NCBI GenBank assembly: GCA_023634235.1
Contig: JAMKCF010000016.1
Coordinates: 3,644,001 to 3,708,000 of the forward strand
Origin: Pisaster brevispinus
Taxonomy: Eukaryota; Echinodermata; Asteroidea; Forcipulatida; Asteriidae
Direction: 5' to 3'
DNA: 64,000 nt
In this document: positions 1 to 12,200 of the stretch, one piece after another
Numbering within the stretch: position 1 is the stretch's first letter
Layout: each line of letters starts with the position of its first letter
Position numbers and translations under genes: made by a program
The notes under the pieces: model-generated
The model's database searches: none
Seen by the model: the letters and a program-made list of their open reading frames with translations, nothing else
What the model was told of the DNA's origin: nothing

Positions 1-15
1 TTTAAACAATCCTAC

Positions 16-269
16 CTGATTTTGTTGACGACTTTGCGAATTCCTTCATCTAGACTCAGTGCTTTCACCGTCTCGCGCCCCTCCACCCATTTATCCTCAA
101 ACCAGCGGGCGTAATCAGTTGGGTCCACATTGGCAGGAGGGGTAGGGAGGGGTACACCCCCTAGGTTCAGGGACTCTGATTGGCTGGTGGTGGTTGATAG
201 AACCTCCTGTACGATGGTGCTGAGATAAAGCCGGTCCCATTCACTGGTGAGAGTGTTTCCATAAACAAC
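16..269 (-). CDS. DNHD1: Exon 58 (last visible): start of the C-terminal domain
   Basis: VVYGNTLTSEWDRLYLSTIV matches 'YGGRVTD..D.R.L...L'. PANVDPTDYARWFED then resembles 'LP.......Y..WI..LP'. The donor CCTAC (plus strand 11-15) is GTAGG; out-phase 2, so at least one more exon lies before position 1. Confidence 0.93.
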
Positions 270-3200
270 CTACGGAAAAATACAACATAACAAAAAATAA
301 AACATTGATAAGTCATATTATAATGTCAAATGCCTTGTAAAATAGTAGGATTTGACAAATTTAGCTCCCAAGTAAAAAAAAAAAAAAACACTACGATAAA
401 CACTAATCATGTGTACTAACAAAATACATTTTTTAAATAAGACAAACACATGTATTACTCGAATACGTAAAAAAACTCAAAGTTGGACAAGATCCAAGTA
501 AACTGAGACTGGAACTAAACCTGAGTGACTCAAGACTCGGACTTGAACTCAATCCATATCACTCAAGACTCCGACTCTGACTTGGACAAGATTCAAGTAA
601 ACTGAGACTGGGACTCGACCTGAGTGACTCAAGACTCGGACTTGAACTCAATCCAAGTCTGACTAGAACCAAGTGACTCGAGACAGGAACTCGACCCAAG
701 TGACTTAAGACTGGGACTTGACCCCAGTGACTCAAGACTCGGACTTTGACTCAATCCAGATCACTCAAGACTACAACTCTGACAGGGACTTGACCCCAGT
801 GACTTGATAGTGGGACTCAAACCAAATGACTCGAGACTCGAATTCAGACTGCATGACTCAACTACAAAATTTTTCAATTTGGAATTGTACACATTTCATA
901 AGCATGAGAGACTCTGTGTAACTTCATAGAGCTGCTTAAGCAGCAACCATTGCTAAACAGTTTTCTGCTTAGCAAAACTGTGCAGAATACCAGTCAAAAA
1001 TGGTACATGTTACATGGTATTTTGGCTGGTAACATTAATCTCGTAAGCATAATGTTGCTGTGCTTAGCTACTTTTGTGCTTGCAGCTCTATGAAATTGGG
1101 CCCTTCTAACGCATTAATATAAAATATCTGCCACCCCAAACCAAGGACATTTTAACCATCTACTTTACCTCTGCTAGAAGTCTACACAGCTCCTCCATCG
1201 CAACCATCTTGCTACCTTGACCTTCGACATTTGACCCAAGTATGACATCCATGGCATGGTTGGGCTGGATTTGGCTGAAGGCATACCATCGCGTCAACCC
1301 GCGAGTACCGAACATCTGACGAGCGGCTAGCAGGCCATGAACGACGCATGCTCCAAAGGCTGCTCCGCGTATGTACATAGCAGGCTGGTCCTGGACTCTC
1401 TTCCAGTTCATTGGAGTGACTGCGTTGAGAGCTGATAAAATAGCTAGTGGACAAGAAACAAAATAACACTTCAAACTTTGCATGGACAAATAAAGAAGGA
1501 GTAGATTTATGGGTAACAAATATGAGAAAACCATTGGTGTGTCAACCTTGATCCCAGGAGTAACTGATCTTGCCGCACCATAGAGGTGGCGCACTTTATG
1601 CAAACCTACCAACAACCACTTTCTGATGAACTGGGGGTGGTTGGTAGTTGTCTTGAATCAGATTTACCAAGCTTCACAAAAAGCTGAACAATGACAACGA
1701 ACAATTAACACGATATGATGTAGTTACCAGGCAACACCGTGGCGCTGTAAGCGTACCGACGTCGCTATCATGATGAGATTAGAATCTCTAAACGAACATC
1801 TCAGAGAAACACACAATATATCAAAACTCAAAATCTCAAAACTCACCTCTTCAAATTTTGAACGTATTTCAAAATTCACACAATATGTCTCGCTTTCAAC
1901 ATTCTTCCAAAAATCATCTGTTGAAATTTTGAACGTATGTGTGAATTTTCTTCCTTGATCTAGACTGGTGCCTTTGAATGCTTCTAAGATAAAGTGTGCC
2001 TTACAAGTGCCTTTTTAAATTTATTTTTATCCTCCCCTCACCTGTTTTTAAGAGGTCATCCAGTGAGGTATCAGCGATGGGTACCTCGGGCCCTGGTGGG
2101 GTGGGATCCTCTGAGCCAAGGAGCTGTTCCGTTAGGTTATCCCAAGAGATGATGCGTAGAGCCTGGAGTAGAGCATCCGAGAGCTTCCCACTGGGCTCCG
2201 ACGTCAGCCAGATGCAGAACCGGGACTTGGAGTCCGTGTTGATTGGATTGAGTCCCAATGGGCCTGCAGAACCACATAGATGCATTTCAAAATTGGAAAT
2301 CCAAATAAAAGATAAAAATGCAAAACATAGTTAATGGCCTGACGTTTTGACCCGAGTCTTTCTCTTTAGCTTTTTAGAAAGACTCTGCTAGGGTCGAAAC
2401 GTCAGGCCATTAACTACTTTCTTGCAACTGTACCATAGGTCCTTTTGGTTCGAGCAGTTTGCAACAGCTAAATCTATTTCCTCAAAAGATAAAACTGCAA
2501 CAATAGTGGTTGTGATACGGTGGTAATAGATTGTGAATTTTCACTGGTTGAGAATCTAACTCAAAATGTGCTACAAAGATGCACGTACATTGCTCAGGGG
2601 TACATGAGTGATATACCTCACGGGGTACATTACCTTGACTGTGCCCACTGTTGGTAATGTTTCCAGTGCCTTTATTCAATATTAGAAATTACACAATCAG
2701 GTAGGGACTGAAAACCCAATCTACATACGAGGCTCAGATCCCAGGTGGGATTAGAACCCTGATACACATGGCTCAGAGGGGAACATGAGTGATGTACCCA
2801 ATGGGGTACATTATCTTGCTCGTGCCCACTGTTGGTCGTTTCCAGTGCCTTGTTCAATATTAGAAATAGCCCCGGGTTCGAGGTTGTAATTACACAATCA
2901 GGTAGGCACTCACTGAAAACCCAGTCCACACCAAATTAGGCTCAGATGCCAGGTGGGATTAGAACCCTGACACACAAGAAGAGAAAGGGCAAAATATCAC
3001 TAAGTCAACCTATATGAGAAGGGGTGGGGGACGAGGTTACCCCGGCCCCCAACTTCCTGACTATGAGCCTAGTGCCCACTTCATACTTACTGCGAATACT
3101 TCGTGCGTAGCGAATTTGACGTCACAGCTCTACTTTAGAATGTTTCGCAAGAGTTGAGCACAGCAGCTCAACTCTTCCGAATTATTTGTTGCAAATTTGT

Positions 3201-6200
3201 GATGTCAAAATAAGCATCGCATTCACATTCGCAGGAAGTATGATTTGGGGGTATAGATTTTAATCTCACCTCCAGTGTTGCCAACTCTGATCAGCTGGTG
3301 ACGGAGGCCAGCAAGCAAGTTAGCCGAGGCTAGATGAAGGTCTTCAATAACCAGCCATCCATCATTGTCAGCTGCCGTGTCGATGGCTATGTCGATGCGA
3401 GACTCCGCCCCGTCACCAAGGGTAATGCAGTTGAAGCTGATGTTCTTATTCTGGGGTTAATAAGAAATCAACAGACAAAGTATAAATAACAAACAAGGTT
3501 CTTTTTATAAGAGATGAGGTGTGAAAATTCCTAAAAAAATTCTTGCAGGGCTGAGTTCTAGACCCAGAACCTCTCAGATGTTACAATTCAGGAGGTTTAC
3601 AGACTCTGTGTATCACCAGAAATACAGAACTACAGGTTTGGACACAATGTGGTACATTTCTCTCTCTGTGGCTGCTTTACTTCTTTCAAGAAAGTTTGAA
3701 GGCTCAAGGAGATTTCGGGAAAATCCTAAAATAAAAAGAAATCCTGAGAAATCACAGCCGTGCACAAAATTTACTTTATAGGTGTATCCTATAAAGTAAA
3801 TTAAGGCTCTTGCCAAAAACTGTAAATGAGGTAATAAATTCAATTTGGTTTTACCCTCACACAGATGTGTGTTAAGAACTGCTTTCCCGAGTCCTGTGAA
3901 AAAAAATCCACAGGCAATCACTCGGGTGGGACTCGAACCAACAACCTTTGCATTGCTAGAAGAGATGTCTTACCACTAGACCACCGAGCTAGCCCAATGA
4001 CTAAAGGTGGGTTTGAATCCTTAGCAGCGGGTACTTGAACAGTTTAATAGATGTTAATTTTTGCATTGGAGATAAAGAATTTCATTTGGTCTGACCCTTA
4101 CACCGATGTTTAAGGTTATAAATAGTTCAGTCTTCAGCGTTACTTGAATGTGATAATTGAAATCAAATTGAAGAACTTTGATCTAAAACTGAAACTTCCT
4201 TCTCTGTCTTCTCTCCATGGGGTTCTTGGCTAGTACACTTAAGTTCGCTTTCCTGAGAGTCCTTTGCTTCACAACCAGAATTAATAAATGAACTGAAATG
4301 GACTAATAGTGTTTTTACAATATTCCTGCCGTAAAAATCTCACCTGTGCAATTCCTCGCAGCACATCAACTGGTCTCATCTTCATCTTCAGGCTACCAGG
4401 GAACTGTTGATTCCCAAAGGCTGGGGTTGGTGGCAGCAGCACCAGTACCCCAAGAAGCCTCTCCTTGCTACCCAGAATGCTTCCAATGGAGCTCGGGTGG
4501 CTGGTGACCGAGGTCAGGTGGCGGGTCACATAGCGTCTGGCCGTCGATGGGAACCGGTCAGGGCGGAGGAGACGGAGGAGTATCAGCTGGTGGAACTCGG
4601 TCAAGCTGCCCAGGTCTGGAGTGGAATGAGCTGAATTTTGCCTGTCATTATCATCTGGCCTATTTTCCTCTAAAAGTTACACAAAACAAAACAGTTTGTC
4701 TGAAATTCTGAACAGAGCTGATATTATTCGTGATTTTTTAACTCAACTTTTCAAGGAAAATGTTTTGGGAAAAACAACACCAAACAAAAATTTGGCTTTG
4801 TTTCAGAATAGAAGTTTGCACAAATGCAAAAAATAGAAGCACATAACCTGGACCTCAGACAAAATGTTAAATTTCACTGTCATACCTGCGCGTACATGTC
4901 CAAGCTTAATGGTTTTTTCACACGAACTGACTGCTACAGCAGTCTGGCGCGTAAATGTGGTGACTGCGTAATAAGCCATAATTGGAAAACGGCGCGTACC
5001 TAATTGTTTGCATCATGTAATTGAAGTATGAAAGAAGTATGAACTGTTCGTAAGGGTTGTTAGACGCAATGCGAGTAAATAATGAATTGCATTCTTTACC
5101 TTCCTCTGTTGTCATTGGTTGATACGGCAAAGGCTCATTCTCAGGTTCAGCGCACTTGTACCACGCCTCCCACTCACCGGTCCTCTGTGCAAACTGAACA
5201 CACAGCCCATCCAGGGGACCGGGCAAGACGGATATGGCCATCAGGTCTTCCCATTTGTCTTGCGTGAGGAAGCTGGGGACAGATGAATCGCAATCAAAAT
5301 CTTCAAGGGAAAGTTCCATGTTCCCAAGCCCTGGGTTACCTTTGGGTGGAAAAAAAAGCAATAAATAAAATTTAATTTGGTTCATTTTAATTTCACTTTT
5401 ACAAAAAGTGGAGTGAACAATTTAGTAGTGACCCCCCAAAAAAATGTGTGTAACTGTCTTGCTTATTACATTGCCTTTCATAATAAAACAAAAACCAACA
5501 AGATTGGTCAATAAACAGCCATTTTCTTGATCTTACTTTCTAAATTGTGATCTAAAAAACTCATCACTTGTTATTCTTTTCGGGCTGATAGATTCTCTTC
5601 GGGCTGATAGGAAATTTATTACACGCTTCATCTAACTTTTTCAAGACCTCAAATAACTGAATTTAATACTTGTTAATACTTTTTTACCTAGAACTTAGAT
5701 ATTTTAATTAAAGACTATTTAGTTGTGTAGGTTTAGCCTAGGTATGAGAATGAAAAAGGACAAAACTACAACTTTATAACTAACGTCCTTTGGGTGAAGG
5801 CTTGAGAGCAGCAAACTAAAAAAAAACTATAGATAGTTCCCAATAGATGCCATCTTTACGGGCAAATTGCATTTTGGCTTGCAGGCGCGTCAAGCGCTCA
5901 AATTATTAACGCAGCCGCGCAGATTACTAACCAATCATGCAGTGAGTTTTGTGAAATGTGCGCGTGCTGCACGCCGTTCTCGCGCAAAACGCATGATCCT
6001 GTGTTCCAAATTGCCCGTAAAGATGGCCGATTTACGTCATATTGCAACCTATCTATTATGGTAAGGTAAGATTTTAAGATTTAAAATGACAAATTTCCAG
6101 GCTGTTTCCAACTTACCTTGTAGTAATAGGGCTAATTCTTCCTCTGAGAAAAGCTCAGTAGATTCATATTGGATGTTCAGGCAAAGCATTGTGGAGAACA

Positions 6201-9200
6201 GCAAACGATGCTCCTCGTACAACGACCTTCAAAATACAAAAGCAAATTTAACAACTTAGAGTTTGAAACAAGAATGCTATTTCGAAATTGAGATTATGTT
6301 CTATCACCAGGCAAGGTGAGTCAGTCAATGAGTCACTTGTTTGAAATTACAATAATGGTGTCTCATGTGTGAGTTTTAATTGAGTAAAGCCCTGTTCGCA
6401 CTGGACTTATTTTGGGTAAACTAACCGAGCAAATGGGTAACTTAACCATTTTAAGTCCAATGCGGACAGCCCAGGAAGTTTCCCTTTCAGGTAACTTACC
6501 CGACCCGAATGGGTAGTTTAACCGACCCACGTCTGCCCGGTTAAATTTACCAGGCCAGCTTAACCGAGCCGAAAAGTCCAGTGCGAACGCGATCTCTGGT
6601 AAAAGCCATCCCAGTAAAAAGCCACATCCGGTCCCCCTGCGGCCCGGTCAAAGGTCACGGCAATAGCGCCCTCTTGTGTCTGTCCTAAGTTAGTCGGTTA
6701 GTTTTACCGGTCGTGTCGGTTAGTTTACCACGTCATTAATCCAAGTGCGGGCGCTGGTAAGTTTCACCTATTGGAATGTTAACCACGGTCTCGGTAAAAC
6801 ATTAATCCAATGCGCACATGGCTTAACTGTTAAATAAACACTGACTGTCTAACGTTTTGATAAATGATTGGAGATAGGAAGTCGATGAGCCATGTCTTTG
6901 AAATTTCTATAACGATGACTCGTATATGAGTTTCAACTGAGTATCTGTTCAAAACACACTCACTGATTGACGTTTTGGTAGATGATTTGAGTTGGGGAGT
7001 GAATGAGACATTTGTTTGGAATTTCTATAATGGTGACTCGTGTGTGAGTTTCAACCGAGTATCTGTTCAAAACACACTCACTATTTGACGTTTTGATAGA
7101 TGATTTGAGTTGGGGAGTGAATGAGCCATTTGTTTGGAATTTCTATAATGGTGACTCGTGTGTGAGTTTCAACCGAGTATCTGTTCAAAAAACACTCACT
7201 GTTTGATGTTTTGATAGATGGTCTGAGTGAGACAGTCCACAAGCTGCTTAACTTGATTGGCTGAGAGGCTGTTGTATTCGACCCCCTGCGTGGGTAGATC
7301 CGGCAGATCGGCTGCGGCTATCTGAGACATGATCTGATGCTGGAGTGACTCCTCTTGAGTCTGGTTGTCATCTAGGTAGCCTGCAGTAGCTGCATCATCT
7401 AGTGAAAATAGAGTGATAATAAAACGCAGTTCTTATATAGCACCACATTTTCTCCTGTTATGACCAAAAACATAATCATATCTGGGTAAATGAGAAACTA
7501 CTGTTAGTCACAATGAATGAAAAAGCAGTTGTCAGATTTTGAATCTTTTTGAAAATATTTCCTAAGCAAAAAATAAGCAGGGTACCAGTCATGTGCAATG
7601 TGCATCATTTTGGTTGGTAACAAATTCCTACCTAAGCAAGATGTGTCTGATCTTGGCTTAAGAGCTTTGCATAAGCTTAGGCCAAAACTTGTTGCACTTT
7701 CAAGACAGGCAGTGGATTATACCACGCGCTGGGCATCTTTTAGCAATTGTTAGTTTCACAGAACGGCACTGAAATACAGGAATCAATTTACATTAGTAAA
7801 ATAAGAGTATTCTTTATTTTGGGGATGAAAAACAAATTTGTAAAAATGGGACTCGATCCTCTCATAGCCACTCTGAAGACCTTGGTCAAACAAATCATGC
7901 CACACCATATCATGGAATGTATTTCAAACCGTATTTCAAATTTTGGCTTCTCGTGTTCGCGTCGAAGAGGGCGCTACATTGCAAAACGTCTTTATAGTGA
8001 TTACTATAAGTCACCCAGTGTTGGATCCCCTATCTTTAAGAAATTTGTGAAAAGTTAAAGAGGTACCTGTTGAGCCCGGAGCTTCACTCCCGTCCTGGGT
8101 GATCCCGCTCTCCTGGGTGTCCTGATCAGTCTGAGGGGGTGCATTCTCTGTGAAACGGGTGCTGGCACTCACCCCTAATGGGCGTAACGGTGAAATGTGA
8201 CTTCCCACTTCGTTGGCACTATCCAAATCCTTCATAAAACAATCACAAAAGGTTAAGTAAATTATTGTGGTACCCGGTACTTTCAGACATTCCTCTGATC
8301 ATCAAGAACCAATTTTATGGCTTTGCTTATCGCCAAATTATATTAAGTCTGGCTGTGAAGCAAAGGACTTTCAGAAAAGCGAACTTAACCACTACACCAG
8401 CCAAGAACACAATGGAGAGAAGACAATGAAGGAAGCTTCAGTTTTAGATACGGGAGAAACACCCCAGAGACTTATTCCAGGGGAAACCCACGCAATGAGA
8501 CAGAGACTGAAAACCCAACCCACATAATGCCCCTGGTGCGATTCGAACCAGGGTCCCTGAGGTGGAAGGCAAGGAAAGAAACCACTACGCCAACCTGACC
8601 GCCAGTTGCATAGTTTGGTAGCTAACCTAAGGCCGCACTTGAAAGGAAAGGAATGCTCATCAGACCCCAGGTCCTATTTAAGGGTGCTCCTAGGGTGTGC
8701 TCACCAGTGATTTAAAGTATCAAGTACATTGGTCCAACCATCAACGGGTGAGTGAAAGTAGAGTTTAAGAGTTTAAAGAGGGGGTTCAAACGTCAAATTC
8801 ATTTTTTGTGATGTACTAATTTTCCAATAGATAGAGTCCTCATATGAGTTGGAAAAAATTACACATTTCTAAACCTCACATAAAAATAAATATCCAGTAC
8901 AAAAATGCAAGACCCTTGTAGACTAAAGTGAAATCTTTGGATGTTTTAGGATGTTGAAAAATTTCGCACTTTTTACACCATTTTAAGGTGAGTTTAGAGA
9001 CTTTCCCCACTCACACGAGGACTCTATCTATTAGAAAATGAGTACAACATAAAATTTAATTTGACCTTCAAGCTCCTCTTTCACTGTGTCACTGCACAAA
9101 TGGATGGGTGTCATGTGACTCTTCATTACTGGGACTCACAATCAACATTCGTACTTGCAACTCCGTTTAAAAATTCAACGTAAACTCAAGTTATATTTTT

Positions 9201-12200
9201 GTCTTACGGTTCCTGTTCAATACAATATTCCTCTCTGGAATTACTGCCCTCAGCGCGTTGCAACCATTGGGAAAATGCGCTTTACAAATGCTTGTATTAT
9301 TCTTTACTATTGCAGTAAAGGATTGATAGTATCCCAATCAAACTTTGTTTCTCCCATTAAATTTGTCAATTCAGGGATGTGCTAGGCTGTTGACAAAAAA
9401 CCCTGAACTATGAGCGCAAAGCGCGAAAGCTTGCGAGGGTGAAAACTTGCGAGCTCGAAGCCTACTTACATACATTTATCGTTTGTTTTAAATGCCCCAA
9501 TCTGCACTCTGGGGCATTCTAATTGGTTTTGTCTTCATTTTTTGTATGGTCTTAATTAAAAAGAAAAATATGTATAATTATTATTATTATTTTTTTGGGG
9601 TAAAAAAAAACACCCCAAAAAACCAGGTTTTCGAAAAAAAGAAGAAGGAGAAATCACATCCCTGCAATTTCATTACCTCTCCGTCGTCGCTGGCAATTTC
9701 CTCCTCCTGGTCCTCTCCAACTGCCTGATCAAACATCCAGAGGAAGAACGGCAGAGAGAACTGGTACTCATGCTGTACACCGATCAGACTCGCCATGATG
9801 GAGTAGAGCATGGCGCCTCTCTTGGCAACGGGAACCAGTTCATCCCGGATGTTGTCGAGAGTCTCTAAGATACGCTCTGCTTCAACAAGCTTCACATAGA
9901 CCTAAAGGCAAACACATAATTCAAAGACAACGTTAGAGACTAAAGTTACACTAACTCTATATAGGACTCTCTCTGTGCTGTACACAGATACAGATTCCTA
10001 GATATGAGGCTCCATTTCCGGGGCGGAAGATTTGCAAAGCTCCATAATTCAAATCTTACCAAAGCTACTAATCTCACTGGATTAACATTTCATGGACACA
10101 TACATTTTTTGGCGGTGGGTTTTGGACGTCAAATCTATAACTCTGTCATTTTCCCGATATTCAGCTCTCAATGTTAAACAATTTTCCAGATTTTAAACAC
10201 AGTCGTCATGCAAACCTATTACTTGTGTGTTTGCACAAGCCTGTTAATGCGTATTGCAGAACACACTATACAAACATGTCAATGAACGCCATGTTACTCT
10301 TCACACATGCATGTCAGGTAGGCAATGTTAGAGAAAATGGAACAAAACAGAAACTTTTTAAGGTTGAGAGCTGAATTCTTTCACGAAAATGACACTTTTG
10401 ATTTCTAGCTGTGCTCTGTGGTCATATATGGATTGATGTGGCTGGATGCCACAGCCGTGTCCTTCACAATTCAGCTCCTCAGCTGCGAGTAAGGATTAAT
10501 GTTATTAACACAGAGGGGGATTTTATTCATGTAAATGGTATTATCATAAACTTAGACGAGGATGACATATACCTGGTCTTTATTATCCACAATAGCAGAG
10601 ACGTAGTCAGTGTGGGCTGTGATGTCACCAGAGGCAACCTCCCCCTCTAGGGTTTGGAGTAACTGTTCCTCCAGGACCTGGTGGAATCAAAGACAAAGAG
10701 TACTAATGACAAAACAATGGAATTAAGTTTCATCTTTAATGGTAGGGTCATAGATTTGTCAAGGTAATGTTGATGTACAGGCAAAGTTATAAAGAAAGAT
10801 ACAATTAAAGTCACATGTGAAAGTTTCAGCTGAATAAGGTGTCTACTTGCTGAGAAAACATGTTTAGCGAGTTGACAGCTGGTACCAACCGCATCTCTGG
10901 CTGCAGCATTAGCGAATGGACAACAACCCTCAGAAATCTGAGGGTTGTTGTCCATTCGCTAATCTGAGAAACCATATTTTTTTTATTTATTAGCTGTTTC
11001 GCAGCAAAGCGCAGCGAAACAGCTCTTGTTTTCGTTAAAGTTTTTTTTATTATTATTATTATTTTTTTTATTTGTCAGTTTCAGTAAAAAAGGCTATTGA
11101 CATAACGCACGTTCGTTCTAAGCGGCCTTTTGCATAGTTCCTAAAGAGCAATTGCAATGAAACTTTCAGTGATGAAAGGCATTGGTGCAATAATGATTTT
11201 AAAACTAATGATGTCATGATGACGTCATCACCTGTCACGTGACGTCATCTTAAAGGTTTCTATTTTAAATATTTGAAAATCCGTAACAAATCAGCCACAA
11301 GAGACCGTAGGTTTCTGTTTGAAGGATTGTATAGGGATATATTAGGTCTTCATTTTATTCAGTGTGCGTGACCTCACATGACCTCTACTTCCGGTCGAAA
11401 CAGGAAGTGCCTCGTAATTCAAAAGTGTAAATAGTTATGAAGTTGCTTTCAACGATGTTATTGTCTGGCAAGGGTGGGTAATTAACAAAAATTACCGATG
11501 ACGTCACAATACACAAGAGCGCCCTCTAGCGGCAGGTTGAAAACTGATCAAAATGGACTTTTTGAAGATGTGTGTGGTGAAGTTTTGTGTAATCACTTCA
11601 AAATTTACACACATGTTGATCGTCAGGCAGTCATCATATGTGTGAAATTTCAGATCGATGACGTCATCGGGGGTCACGTGACGCGGCATTAAAGGTGCCT
11701 TTTTTAATGTTGTATATATCTCCCTAAGTGTTAGTGCGATCATGTTGAAACTTGGTAGGTTGTTGGATATTGGCAAGTTCTTGTAAATTCTGAAATGACG
11801 TCATGATGACGTCATCACATGATTTTTAAAGATTTTTTGAAAAAGTTATGGCGAAACAGCTCGGCATTTGTGCACAAATGCAATATATCTAGTTTATTTA
11901 TTTTTTATGCAAGTCGCCAGACACACAAGGCCTGAAGGCCACTTCAAGGTGTGGGCTACAATCAACTATTTTTTCCAGAGGCCGTTGCCACCTACTCTTG
12001 GGGCTGAAACAGGGTTACCCCCTTTACAGTCCAGGATGTAGGCTTGGGTATCATCCATTAGGAGCCTGGCTGGTAGAGCAGAGAGCACTACCTCCCCAAC
12101 TTTACAAAGCAATCATGGTTAAGTGTTTTGCTTAAGGACACAAGTGTCACGCCCGGGACTCGAACCCACACTCTGCTGATCAAACACCAGAGCTTGAATC

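Noticed and set aside
3922..3995. tRNA gene on the minus strand
   Set aside because: Same reason: imperfect stems, and a related copy with the same downstream body at 54395-54600.
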